NCBI GenBank assembly: GCA_017457155.1
Contig: JAFTHZ010000020.1
Location: forward strand, 62,001 to 126,000
Origin: Ruminococcus sp.
GTDB taxonomy: Bacteria > Bacillota > Clostridia > Oscillospirales > Acutalibacteraceae
DNA length: 64,000 nucleotides
Direction of reading: 5' to 3'
The notes under the pieces are model-generated. The model worked only from the letters and a program-made list of their open reading frames with translations. It searched no databases and was not told the DNA's origin. Made by a program: the position numbers and the translations under genes. Below are positions 36,001-43,967 of this stretch, piece by piece. Numbering within the stretch: position 1 is the first letter of the stretch; every line of letters starts with the position of its first letter.

Positions 36001-37083
36001 CACATCGACGCAGAGACAGGTGAGAAGCTGGCTGACGATGTTGTTGTAAACTACGACAACGTAACAAGCAACGATATCTATATCACAGCTCCTCTCGCAA
36101 GCCTCGGCACAGCAACTGCTCCTTCCAACGCTTCTGGTAACCTGGTTGCAGGTTCTACTTGCGTTGTTTACATGTACGGCGGCGACGGCCCCGTAACAGG
36201 TGAGGCACTCATCCTTGGTGATGCAGACCTGAACAAGAAGGTTAACGTTAAGGATGCTACTACAATCCAGAAGCATGCTGCACAGCTGCTCACTCTCGCA
36301 GGTGACGCTCTGACAACAGCTGACGTTGACGAGAACACCAAGATCAACGTTAAGGATGCAACAGCTATCCAGAAGTGGATTGCAGGTCTTGAGGTTTCTG
36401 CTGATATCGGCAAGGAAATCCCCGGCACAGGTGGTTCTACCACACCTACTGATACACTCAAGGACGAGCTCATCGCTCTCTACAACACAGCAAGCACACT
36501 CCTGAAGGATAAGGCTGACTATGTTACAGAGGCAGCTCTCAAGGCAGACAGCGACGAGCTGGCTGCAAAGGCAGAGTACGGCTTCCCCGTAGCTGATGAG
36601 GATACATCCAAGAACGAGTATCAGAAGTTCGAGGCAGTTATCAACAATGCAGGCTACTATGTAGTTCAGGGTGGTACCGAGGAAGAGATCCAGGGTGCTA
36701 TTGATGATCTGCAGAAGGCTTATGACTGGTTCGAGTATTTTGTAACAGAGCTCCACACCGAGCCTGTTCTTACTCCCGCAGGCAGCAGAGTTGTTTACCT
36801 GTCCACAACATGGGCTTCCGCAAACGCATACTGCTGGTCTGATGCAAGCGGCCAGAACAACGGCTCATGGCCCGGTGTTGCAATGACATATGTTACTACC
36901 AACGATTATGGCGAGAAGATCTTCTCCTATGCTATTCCCGATGGTATGCAGAACATTATCTTCAACAACGGTTCTCAGCAGACAATTGACCTGTCTCTTG
37001 AGCAGTACACACAGAACGGCTTCTACCTCTCTACAATGTCAGGTGGTAAGTACACTGTTGGTCAGTACGACTATACCGGCTAA
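33079..37083 (+). CDS. Secreted type I pullulanase with dockerin and starch-binding module (amylosome component)
   Basis: 1334-residue secreted multidomain starch-debranching enzyme. Signal peptide about 1-32, CBM48-like N-domain (65-165), then GH13 with the type I pullulanase signature YNWGYDPKNYNVPEG (about 266), nucleophile region GFRFDLMA (about 379), GEPW Glu (about 417) and DCHDG Asp (about 500). Two MucBP-like repeats (about 705-870) and a possible second starch-binding module (about 875-975) follow. A dockerin with two calcium repeats, DADLNKKVNVKDAT and DVDENTKINVKDAT, is at about 1043-1105. A helical FIVAR-like segment and a C-terminal CBM26-like starch-binding domain (about 1235-1330) complete it. 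Start is TTG after AAAGGAGAGG. Codon use favours C- and G-ending codons far more than neighbours, suggesting high expression. It should attach to a cohesin-bearing scaffold; none is seen here. Confidence 0.92.
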   Translation: MKFRRMVSMLLCVLMIASIACTAVVSTSAAETTTAETGANLGTYYNVDYLEAEAKAYLATQKDKSQTDLGANYTPESTTWNVWSPNATRIQLKLYSTGSDMESGAESLGKYEMTFNSKTSVWSIELDGDYADVYYTYVITTPAGTNETADIYAKAAGVNGNRSMVVDLDATDPDGWDKDEHVFINQTDEPVWEVHIADLTANDNSGVDKNYQGKYLGFAEGGLTINGKDGAKSVGIDYLVEQGIKAVHIQCPFDFASGDETNAESYNWGYDPKNYNVPEGMYSTNPYDGNVRINEFKQLIQALHDRDITVIMGVVFNHTYVTEQSSFTYTVPGYYYRMSSSTFYINATGCGNTLASDKAMFNSYMLNSLRYWVEEYHIDGFRFDLMAAHDYQTMNEIRAMFDGMYNGEGKKIFMYGEPWTAGSSSGLAGSNEASSANLGKFSSNVAAFNSHTRQALHGSEGGTTKGWIQGAPTAAYANTLKAGVTGTFLQAKYPNQSVNYADCHDGVTIWDNILMAQRAASVSNTAGFDTTNATYRAQLRTYFAYLFTTQGIPFTLAGSEFARTKYGNGNSYNLGDINAFDWDRIETYATEVAYAKGLRQIRSAFSPFKNGTTKNTVTWLTTSSANGILAYSLSNTKAGEWSKAIVAVNNGAAGTVTLPSGTWTIVANGEKAGLTSLGTATGTYSIGANSSAILVQGTTTATAPTYETVTVNHYVGDELIKSSETVYEVGTTWRATPDAYTIFDHNITDIKYEVGTKDGDSVYGTVTKGQNVVVNYYYEQFNESGYLTVKYVDESGASVKPDITYRMLDGSEFNVPFDNVAGFELVSDKYPENFKGTFDASNPEVISFVYKALDSDKITVYYYNALGSGKLRMYAYTETEDKPLGAWDNSLQDMELVTNAAELPEGETTGNWYKKVIDSSNNQLDYFPASCKVMFLLSGQGKQEPLNGEAGYDASGTIYVKNKIVTFNAKVITSHIDAETGEKLADDVVVNYDNVTSNDIYITAPLASLGTATAPSNASGNLVAGSTCVVYMYGGDGPVTGEALILGDADLNKKVNVKDATTIQKHAAQLLTLAGDALTTADVDENTKINVKDATAIQKWIAGLEVSADIGKEIPGTGGSTTPTDTLKDELIALYNTASTLLKDKADYVTEAALKADSDELAAKAEYGFPVADEDTSKNEYQKFEAVINNAGYYVVQGGTEEEIQGAIDDLQKAYDWFEYFVTELHTEPVLTPAGSRVVYLSTTWASANAYCWSDASGQNNGSWPGVAMTYVTTNDYGEKIFSYAIPDGMQNIIFNNGSQQTIDLSLEQYTQNGFYLSTMSGGKYTVGQYDYTG

Positions 37084-37099
37084 TTACTGCAAATAATAT

Positions 37100-37127
37100 A
37101 AGGCACACAGCTTCGGCTGTGTGCCTT
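37100..37127 (+). terminator. Terminator of the pullulanase gene
   Basis: 12-bp stem aaggcacacagc with a UUCG tetraloop and a following T-rich tract (ttttctttt). Confidence 0.92.
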
Positions 37128-37159
37128 TTCTTTTGTATATTGTAAATGATATAAAAATT

Positions 37160-37183
37160 GCCGACAGAGTAAACTCCATCGGC
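37160..37183 (-). terminator. Terminator of the DUF6472-like gene
   Basis: Inverted repeat GCCGA-GAGT/ACTC-TCGGC with a short internal loop, followed on the minus strand by AATTTTTAT. Confidence 0.8.
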
Positions 37184-37196
37184 AGTTTTCTGTATT

Positions 37197-37376
37197 TTAG
37201 TTTTGTTTGCGTACGATTTTGTATTCATCGTCAAGATCAAAGTAGTGACAGTCAAAGTTGCTGCCACGCAGGAATTTTTCCATTTCGTCTTCATCAAGGT
37301 TTATCTCACACACATAGCACTGTGTGTAGTCGTCGAATACATAGTGAACACACATTTCACAGTTGCCTTTTGCCAT
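37197..37376 (-). CDS. Small Cys-containing protein (DUF6472-like)
   Basis: A 59-residue cytoplasmic protein, MAKGNCEMCVHYVFDDYTQC..., with four cysteines arranged as C-x2-C, C-x2-C and one later, and an acidic middle. It resembles small Clostridia proteins with the CxxCxxYxYDExxxxxxCxxxLDEDE pattern (DUF6472). Function unknown; metal binding is plausible. ATG at 37376 preferred over 37385. Own terminator. Confidence 0.7.
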   Translation of the reverse strand: MAKGNCEMCVHYVFDDYTQCYVCEINLDEDEMEKFLRGSNFDCHYFDLDDEYKIVRKQN

Positions 37377-37448
37377 TATGTACACTGCCTTTCGTAACTT
37401 AATACTTAAATATTAAAGCGGACATAAGTATATGTCCGCTTTGATTTA

Positions 37449-38096
37449 TCAGAATCCACCGTCAAGATCCGTAATCACTTCTTCTGCTTCTTTTTCAAGC
37501 GCTTCTGTAAACTCATAGTCGTATTCGGGCTTGGGTGCATTTGCGGGAACGTCCGAGTCGTTGTCTTCTTCGTCGCCTTTGAATTTATGAATCAGATTAA
37601 TTATATCATTATAATAAATAACAATGAGGATAGCGATGATGATTGCTATGCCGTACCATTTGCTGAAGAAATCATACAGCATTCCGATGAAGGGGAGCAT
37701 CAGCTTAACCTGTCCGATTATCTGAGTATCATCGATCTGAGGATCATTTACTGAGCCTGACTTGATTCCTCTTGTGGTGAAGTAGTATACACCGTCTTTT
37801 TCGTAGGGCTCCTCGACGATCTGTCGTGTTACTATTTCATTAGCTACGGGGCCTTTTTCTCCGGTGTAGGTGATAACGTCGCCTTTTTGCAGCTCTGAGG
37901 GTTCTACTTCTTTGACTAGAATTATTTCTCCGATAGACAGCTCAGGCTCCATACTCTCTGAATTGATTCTGTGAAGAGAATATCCGAAAAATCCTGGTAT
38001 CTCACCTGTAACTCTAACGAAACCAACATAAATAAAGGATATGACAAATACTACAATCAGTATCCAAGCAAAAATATACTTGAATTTTGATAACAT
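37449..38096 (-). CDS. Signal peptidase I, SipW/archaeal-ER type, lacking the usual His
   Basis: About 215-residue membrane protein. N-terminal transmembrane helix (about 8-27), SESMEP with presumed nucleophile S48, a second helix near 150-165 and an acidic C-terminal tail. Type I signal peptidases need a Lys or, in SipW/ER types, a His in the motif VVTHRIV; here the aligned stretch is IVTRQIV, with Arg (R91) in place of His. The third box reads TRGIKSGSVNDP, also altered. It may use other residues, have narrow specificity, or be inactive. Start at 38096 chosen as best spaced from GGGAGGT; 38099 also possible. Confidence 0.75.
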   Translation of the reverse strand: MLSKFKYIFAWILIVVFVISFIYVGFVRVTGEIPGFFGYSLHRINSESMEPELSIGEIILVKEVEPSELQKGDVITYTGEKGPVANEIVTRQIVEEPYEKDGVYYFTTRGIKSGSVNDPQIDDTQIIGQVKLMLPFIGMLYDFFSKWYGIAIIIAILIVIYYNDIINLIHKFKGDEEDNDSDVPANAPKPEYDYEFTEALEKEAEEVITDLDGGF

Positions 38097-38225
38097 CATC
38101 AGACCTCCCGGTAGCATTTTGTTAATCAGAATAATTCAATAATCTGCTTATATATTTTATATTATAACACAGTCAGGCAGCAGGATGCAACTAAAATAAA
38201 ATATATTATAGATATTTATAAAAAT

Positions 38226-38254
38226 ACAGCGACAACCGGTGTGATCATCGCTGT
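38226..38254 (-). terminator. Terminator of mreB-like gene
   Basis: ACAGCGA...TCGCTGT hairpin 11 bases after the stop, followed on the minus strand by ATTTTTATA. Confidence 0.82.
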
Positions 38255-38264
38255 AAGTTAATAA

Positions 38265-39281
38265 TCAGTATGCAGCCAGTAGGGGATTAACGCTTGTGAT
38301 TGTGTTGTTTTCAACATCAGAGATATATTTGATTGCTTCGCCACAACCTCTGACAACACAGTCCCCCGGGTTATCTGCTATGATAACATTGAGCTTTGTA
38401 TGCTGAGCGATTAGTTCAGCAAAACCCTCAAGCTGAGAGAGACTTCCGGAGATAGTCAGTCCGTCGGTGTATATATCACCAATGAGTTCGGGAGGTGTTT
38501 TCTCCAGCACCTCCATAATTCCCTGTACAACACCCATGGCGGTCTCGCTAATTGCCTCATATATTTCAGATGACTTCATATCAACATATCTGGGCAGACC
38601 TCTCATTGCGTCTCTACCTTTTACCCTGAAGATTTTTTCCTCCTTTGGAGGTGTGACGCAGCCGATAGCGTTTTTGCATTGTTCTGCAGTAGTGCTTCCG
38701 ATGATCAATGAGTATTTGCGGCGTACATATTTGATAATCTCATCGTCCATGTGCTTGCCGACCTTCTTGATTGTACGGCTGACAGAAACTCCGCCCAGGG
38801 ACATTACTGCAACATCTGCAGTACCTCCTCCGATATCTGCTATCATACATCCGTGAGGACTCATTATATCCAGTCCTGCTCCCATGGCTGCAGCTTTTGC
38901 AGATTCAATAAGGTACACTCTTCGTACTCCGAAGCTCGAGATTGCGTTGACCACTGCACGTTTTTCTACCTCTGTGATCTCACCGGGGATACAGGCAATT
39001 ACTCTGGGCATGATTACCTTGTTGGAGCTAACCTGAGACAGGAATATACCAATCATTTCCTCTACCAGATCAAGCTCGGCAATAACTCCACCCTCTAGGG
39101 GATACACAGCATGGATTCTGGTGGGAGTTTTCCCCAGCATTCTGTATGCCTCAGAACCTGCAGCCAGTATCTCGTTTGCTATTGAGTCATATGTGATTAC
39201 GGAAGGCTCATCCAGAACCTTGCCCTTGTTATTTACAAATATTCTGGTGTTGCATGTGCCCAGATCAAGTGCGATGTCCAT
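38265..39281 (-). CDS. mreB: MreB/Mbl-like cell shape-determining actin homologue
   Basis: 338-residue MreB-family protein that polymerises under the membrane and directs wall synthesis. Phosphate-1 ALDLGTCNTRIF at the N-terminus, EPSVITYD, phosphate-2 IADIGGGTADVAVMSLGG (about 145), IGSTTAEQCK and adenosine motif LTISGSLSQLEG (about 285) are intact. It is somewhat divergent: the usual TGGGAL reads SGSLSQ. It is not in the mreBCD context and is encoded alone, so it may be a second paralogue (Mbl or MreBH type). Confidence 0.88.
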   Translation of the reverse strand: MDIALDLGTCNTRIFVNNKGKVLDEPSVITYDSIANEILAAGSEAYRMLGKTPTRIHAVYPLEGGVIAELDLVEEMIGIFLSQVSSNKVIMPRVIACIPGEITEVEKRAVVNAISSFGVRRVYLIESAKAAAMGAGLDIMSPHGCMIADIGGGTADVAVMSLGGVSVSRTIKKVGKHMDDEIIKYVRRKYSLIIGSTTAEQCKNAIGCVTPPKEEKIFRVKGRDAMRGLPRYVDMKSSEIYEAISETAMGVVQGIMEVLEKTPPELIGDIYTDGLTISGSLSQLEGFAELIAQHTKLNVIIADNPGDCVVRGCGEAIKYISDVENNTITSVNPLLAAY

Positions 39282-39356
39282 ATTATTAACATCCTTTCTG
39301 ATGTTTACTTCAAAAAATATGTTTGGATTTTATTATAGTATAGGGGAGGGAGTATT

Positions 39357-40034
39357 TCAAGTCGTTTTTGAAACAACTGTTGCAAAAGTTGCGCAGAAAA
39401 CTTCCTTGGCTCCATACTTTTGAAGTATGTTTGCACATTCTCCCAGAGTGTTTCCTGTTGTTATAATATCGTCGATCAGCAGAATCGTTTTATCCTTGAT
39501 GAGCTTTGGGTCTGTTGGTTTGTATACACCTTTTACGTTACTTGCTCGTTTTGATACACCCTTTATGGAATGTTGAGGTTGGTTGAAGCGGGTCTTTTTC
39601 AGAGCATCTGTATAGGGAATCGAAAGCATTATGGCCATTTCTTTGGCAATCAGTTCGCTCTGATTATATCCTCTATCAGCCAGATTCTTCTTATGAAGAG
39701 GTACGCAGGTCACAAAATCAAAATCTATATGAGCATATTCTCTCCATACTGCCTTGGCAACAGGAATCGCCAGCTGAGTTTTGTATTGGGTCATATTGTG
39801 GAATTTAAAGCTGAGGATCGCACCCGCGTAGTTGTCCTCGTAAGGAGCGGCGCTGACAGACAAATATCCTCCGATAGCCCGACGGATATAGGGTTCAGCA
39901 GGGAATTTCTCTGCACACTTTTTGCAGGCAAAATCTCCCAGACGTACAACCTTCTTGCAGTAAGGACATATTTCAGGATAGAAAATATTTTTAATGTGAC
40001 TCACAATTGAATATTTCTTTCGGCGAAGTTCCAT
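39357..40034 (-). CDS. comFC: ComFC-like phosphoribosyltransferase-fold competence protein
   Basis: 225-residue ComF family protein. N-terminal zinc finger CPYCKK...CKKC (about residues 20-40) and C-terminal phosphoribosyltransferase motif ILLIDDIITTGNT (about 185). Required with ComFA for natural transformation in studied Firmicutes, and used as a general amidophosphoribosyltransferase-like protein elsewhere. It starts three bases after the recD2 stop, so the two genes form an operon linking DNA processing functions. Confidence 0.92.
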   Translation of the reverse strand: MELRRKKYSIVSHIKNIFYPEICPYCKKVVRLGDFACKKCAEKFPAEPYIRRAIGGYLSVSAAPYEDNYAGAILSFKFHNMTQYKTQLAIPVAKAVWREYAHIDFDFVTCVPLHKKNLADRGYNQSELIAKEMAIMLSIPYTDALKKTRFNQPQHSIKGVSKRASNVKGVYKPTDPKLIKDKTILLIDDIITTGNTLGECANILQKYGAKEVFCATFATVVSKTT

Positions 40035-40037
40035 AGC

Positions 40038-42239
40038 TTAAACCTCTGTCAGCATACCTCTGAGGCCACTATAACGAAGTGTTCTGACATTATTATTGAC
40101 CATATATTCAACACTCTGTTGATTTCCTACGATAATAAGCAGTTTTTTTGCTCGGGTAACTCCTGTGTACAGCAAATTGCGATAAAAGAGGTACTGGGAG
40201 TTTTTGATAATTGGGATGATAACTGCCTCAAATTCGTTGCCCTGACTTTTATGTACTGTGCAGGCATAGCTCAGTTCCAGGTCAGCCACGCAGTCGCCGT
40301 CATATACGGCACTTCTGTCGTCAAATCTGATCTGCATCCGACGTCCGACTTTGTCGATCTGTTCAATAATACCGATATCACCGTTGAAGATTCCTTCACC
40401 GATTTCTCCTGTATCTCTCAGCCAGCTTATGTTGTAGTTGTTCTTTACCTGCATAACTTTGTCCCCAAGTCGGAAGGTGCTGAGGCCGAAGGTTATTTCA
40501 TCCTTACTGCCGGATGGGGGATTGAGTGCTTCTCTCAGCGCCTGATTAAGCTCTGCAGTGCCAAGAATTCCCTTTCTGCCCGGAGTCAACACCTGAATAT
40601 CGTTCAGGGGAGAGTATCCGTAGCTTTTTGGGAGCCTTTCGCTATACAGACTGACAATCAGATCTCTGGCAGCAGTTGGGTTGTTGCAGGGGAGAAAGAA
40701 GAAGTCGTTATCCTTAACTGTCAGCTCCGGCATAATTCCGTTTACAATTTTGTGGGCATTTGTTACAATAAGACTTTTTTCGGATTGTCTGAAAATTTCT
40801 TTGAGCGCAACAATAGGGATTACCTCAGATGCAATCAGGTCGGCAAGAATGTTTCCTGCTCCGACTGAGGGGAGCTGATCACTGTCTCCTACAAGGATTA
40901 TACGACATCCCAGCGGGAGAGCTTTGAGTAGACTTTCAAACAGGATAGTATCAACCATAGACAGCTCGTCCACAATAATGGCGTCGCAGTTAAGCATATT
41001 CATCTCATTCTTCTTGAACTCCGGTTGTTCATCTCTGTTATATTGTACCTCAAGTAGTCGGTGAATGGTTTTTGCTTCGCATCCTGACAGTTCACTCATT
41101 CGCTGAGCGGCTCTGCCTGTGGGAGCAGCAAGCTGGACTTTCTGCCCCTTTGATTTAAGGATGCTGATTATTCCGTTGAGGGTTGTGGTTTTTCCGGTTC
41201 CGGGACCTCCTGTGAGAACAAGCAGACCCTTACATAGAGCCTGCATAATGGCTTCTCTCTGAAGCTGTGCGTATTTTATGCCTGTGCGGTTTTCTATCTG
41301 ATCGATAAGGGCAGAGGAATCATCCATAGGAGCAACAGGGTAGCGAAGCAGCATTTTCATTCTGGCTGCTATGTAGCTCTCGCTTTGATACAAATCAGGC
41401 AGAAATATGAAGTCTCTGTCATTCAGATTGTATCTTACAAGTGTGCCGTCTGTCACCATATCCTCCAGAGCTGCCTCAGACTGATACAGCTCTACCTCCA
41501 GAAATGCCGATGTAGTCTGCAACAGCTTGTCCTGTGGCAGACAGGTATGGCCTCCTCTACGGTTGTGACGAAGAACATACGCAAGACCTGCTCTTATCCG
41601 CAGGCTGCTGTCGCTTGGGATATCCTTCTTCCTCGCAATCATGTCCGCAGTTTCAAAGCTTATGGAGCTTGTATCAATACAGAGAGAAAAAGGATTGTTT
41701 TCAATAATATTTATAGTTTCTGAACCAAATTTCTTCCACAGAGCTATGGCGTCCTGAGGACTGATTCCGAACCCGCTCAGATATGCCATCAGATCCCGTA
41801 TACTGGTATTTGCTTTCAGCTGTTGTGCGAAGCTTTTTGCTTTGTCGATAGAGATGCCTTTTAGTCTGGCTACTCTCTCAGGCTCGTTTTCCATAATATC
41901 AAGGGTGTTTTCACCAAATTCTTTGACAAGTCTTGCGGCTGTGGATGGACCGATTCCCTTTATCGCACCACCTGACAGATACTTGAGTATTCCCAGGACT
42001 GATCGGGGCATACTTCTCTCAAAGGCTGATACTGAGAGTTGCTGACCGTAGGTGGGGTGACTCTGAAAACTTCCGATAAGCTTCAGCTCCTCACCCTCAT
42101 ACACGGCTGGCATTGTGCCTACAGCTGTGATGCAGTCGTCTCCGTAACCGATTTCAATGACAGTATATTCGTTTTCTTCGTTGCGGTATACGACCCGTTC
42201 AACAGTACCGCATACCTCATACATCTCATTGTTTGACAT
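40038..42239 (-). CDS. recD2: RecD2-type 5'-3' DNA helicase
   Basis: 733-residue SF1B helicase RecD2, found without RecBC. N-terminal OB-like region, tandem helix-hairpin-helix (PSTAARLVKEFG and following), Walker A LTGGPGTGKTTTLNG (about 340), Walker B IVDELSMVD, and the C-terminal CTVHKSQGNEF and YTGVTRAKKLLIIVG motifs. I prefer the ATG at 42239 (GAGG six bases upstream) over 42254. It probably acts in DNA repair and replication fork processing. It is first gene of an operon with comFC. Confidence 0.93.
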   Translation of the reverse strand: MSNNEMYEVCGTVERVVYRNEENEYTVIEIGYGDDCITAVGTMPAVYEGEELKLIGSFQSHPTYGQQLSVSAFERSMPRSVLGILKYLSGGAIKGIGPSTAARLVKEFGENTLDIMENEPERVARLKGISIDKAKSFAQQLKANTSIRDLMAYLSGFGISPQDAIALWKKFGSETINIIENNPFSLCIDTSSISFETADMIARKKDIPSDSSLRIRAGLAYVLRHNRRGGHTCLPQDKLLQTTSAFLEVELYQSEAALEDMVTDGTLVRYNLNDRDFIFLPDLYQSESYIAARMKMLLRYPVAPMDDSSALIDQIENRTGIKYAQLQREAIMQALCKGLLVLTGGPGTGKTTTLNGIISILKSKGQKVQLAAPTGRAAQRMSELSGCEAKTIHRLLEVQYNRDEQPEFKKNEMNMLNCDAIIVDELSMVDTILFESLLKALPLGCRIILVGDSDQLPSVGAGNILADLIASEVIPIVALKEIFRQSEKSLIVTNAHKIVNGIMPELTVKDNDFFFLPCNNPTAARDLIVSLYSERLPKSYGYSPLNDIQVLTPGRKGILGTAELNQALREALNPPSGSKDEITFGLSTFRLGDKVMQVKNNYNISWLRDTGEIGEGIFNGDIGIIEQIDKVGRRMQIRFDDRSAVYDGDCVADLELSYACTVHKSQGNEFEAVIIPIIKNSQYLFYRNLLYTGVTRAKKLLIIVGNQQSVEYMVNNNVRTLRYSGLRGMLTEV

Positions 42240-42370
42240 ATATTTCCTCATCATAATATTTTGAATAACTATATGGTATTATTATAATACATCTTCAGAT
42301 GAGAAACAACTGAATTTCTTCACAAAATACATATAAATCAGAAGATTTTTCATTTAAAATATTATTCTGA

Positions 42371-42709
42371 TTAAGAATTATGTAGCAAATAATCACATAA
42401 TTCCGAGCTTTTTACAATTGTCATGAATTCATACTCAGAACACACAAGCTCACAGATTTTTCTTGTGTTGTCATCTGCTTCGTAATCTATACATATCACT
42501 TTGCTTGGTAGTATTGTTCCCATCCATCGTATTCTGGCTGCACAGCTCCTGAGGGTGTATTCGGTGTCTTCGCTGTTTTTACCTGTTGTGCATACCAGAA
42601 ATACACAATTGTCATTTCTGTTTCTGTATATCCAGATAACAAATCTCCTGATTAGTTCAACCAGACCTATGATTGATAAAATAATAAACGCAAAGTAAAA
42701 TACATACAT
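42371..42709 (-). CDS. Single-pass membrane protein of unknown function
   Basis: A 112-residue protein with one N-terminal transmembrane helix (about 1-22), a basic stop-transfer stretch (RRFVIWIYRNRN) and a small alpha/beta cytoplasmic domain. I do not recognise a family. It has an AT-rich upstream region and is separate from the helicase operon (117-base gap). It may be a remote Ruminococcus-specific protein. Confidence 0.6.
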   Translation of the reverse strand: MYVFYFAFIILSIIGLVELIRRFVIWIYRNRNDNCVFLVCTTGKNSEDTEYTLRSCAARIRWMGTILPSKVICIDYEADDNTRKICELVCSEYEFMTIVKSSELCDYLLHNS

Positions 42710-42807
42710 TGTGCAAACACCTCGTTATTATATTATTAGCTACTTTGCAAAATGTGATAGGTATACTTTTTTATAAACTGCAGACAATAATCTCGAGGTG
42801 AGAAAAA

Positions 42808-42999
42808 ATGATGGATAACGATATCAACAAAAGCATCCATTGTACAGTAACAAGCTGTGCATACAATAACCGTGAAAAGGGCTATTGCAAGCTGGATTCA
42901 ATCCGTGTCGGTACACATGAGTCTAATCCTACAGAGAAGAAATGTACTGACTGTGAGAGCTTTATGCTTGGTAGCTGCGGTACCTCAGGTTGTCGCTGA
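42808..42999 (+). CDS. DUF1540-like small Cys-rich protein
   Basis: 63-residue protein with the pattern IHCTVTSCAYNN...YCKLDSIRVGTHE...CTDCESF, matching the DUF1540 family of Clostridia, which is common in sporulation-related and metal-binding contexts. Six or more cysteines are likely to bind a metal. Ribosome-binding site GAGGTGAG precedes the ATG. Own strong terminator; monocistronic. Confidence 0.8.
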   Translation: MMDNDINKSIHCTVTSCAYNNREKGYCKLDSIRVGTHESNPTEKKCTDCESFMLGSCGTSGCR

Positions 43000-43014
43000 G
43001 TATTCGGCGGGGAA

Positions 43015-43036
43015 GGCGGACGTTTCGGCGTCCGTC
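43015..43036 (+). terminator. Terminator of DUF1540-like gene
   Basis: 8-bp stem with loop tttcgg followed by seven T. Confidence 0.88.
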
Positions 43037-43074
43037 TTTTTTTGTAAAAAATATTACACATATATATAAAATAC

Positions 43075-43103
43075 TTGTATTTCAAAAGGTTTTGTGTTAT
43101 GAT
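43075..43103 (+). promoter_or_regulatory. Promoter of the exopolysaccharide locus
   Basis: TTGTAT (43075-43080), 17-base spacer, TATGAT (43098-43103), leaving a leader of about 85 nt before the first gene at 43198. It is the only clear promoter I see before the long run of co-directional genes. Confidence 0.65.
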
Positions 43104-43197
43104 TTATCCGTATAAGTATTTAGATGGATAAGTATGCTCTTTTGCGGAATTAATGAGTATATTTGTCAGAAATTTCATTAAGGAGTAATGGGTCGGA

Positions 43198-43953
43198 ATG
43201 GAAAAAGATAATATCAAAACTCAGGAATATTATGCTATAGATATTATGCATATCCTCAGATACATATGGAAAAAGATCTGGGTTGTTATTTTATCCGGTA
43301 TTTTGATGGCCGTGCTTGCTTTCGGCTATGCTACTTTTATTATTACACCTCAGTATTCATCTACCGCTATGCTGTATGTGAACAACAGTTCATTTTCACT
43401 TGATAAATTCAGCATCAGTTCCTCCGAGCTTACCGCAGCACAGAGTCTTGTCAAGACATACACAGTTATTCTCAAGAACAGAACCACGCTCAATGAGGTT
43501 ATCAAGAGAAGCGGTGTGGATATGAAATATGATGACCTTTACTATATGGTAGAGGCAAGCGCCGTAAACGAGACGGAGGTCCTTGCTGTTACCGTTACAT
43601 GTGACGATCCAGAGGAGGCTTGTCTGCTTGTAAATACCATCGCAGAAGTTCTCCCTGAGAGAATATCCAAGATAATCGACGGCAGCTCTATGGTTGTTGT
43701 TGATAAGGGTATTGTTAACACCGTCAAGGTTTCTCCCAATATCTCCAGATATACAGAGATTGGTTTGCTGCTCGGCGTGCTGATATCTGTTATCGTTCTT
43801 GTAATAATGTCAATGCAGGATGACACAATTCATAACGAAGAGTACATTCTCAAGACTTATGACTATCCCATCCTTGCCAAGGTTCCCAACCTGTTGGGAC
43901 ACTCTGATAAGCATTACGGATACTATTATCAGAGAAAAAAAGAAGTTAAGTAA
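43198..43953 (+). CDS. Wzz/CpsC-like polysaccharide chain-length regulator
   Basis: 251-residue protein with two transmembrane helices (about 30-50 and 180-200) flanking an extracellular domain rich in helix and strand. This is the Wzz/capsular polysaccharide co-polymerase layout (CpsC/EpsA). Together with the following tyrosine kinase it forms a bacterial BY-kinase activated at the membrane, and controls polymer length. First gene of the locus, 14 bases before the kinase gene. Confidence 0.88.
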   Translation: MEKDNIKTQEYYAIDIMHILRYIWKKIWVVILSGILMAVLAFGYATFIITPQYSSTAMLYVNNSSFSLDKFSISSSELTAAQSLVKTYTVILKNRTTLNEVIKRSGVDMKYDDLYYMVEASAVNETEVLAVTVTCDDPEEACLLVNTIAEVLPERISKIIDGSSMVVVDKGIVNTVKVSPNISRYTEIGLLLGVLISVIVLVIMSMQDDTIHNEEYILKTYDYPILAKVPNLLGHSDKHYGYYYQRKKEVK

Positions 43954-43967
43954 GGAGGGTGGATGAA

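Noticed and set aside
34351..36756. Long Cys-rich open frames on the minus strand opposite the pullulanase gene (320 and 385 residues)
   Set aside because: They mirror a strongly codon-biased gene; C/G-ending codons leave the antisense frame open and produce artificial Cys/Val-rich protein. No ribosome-binding site or family resemblance.
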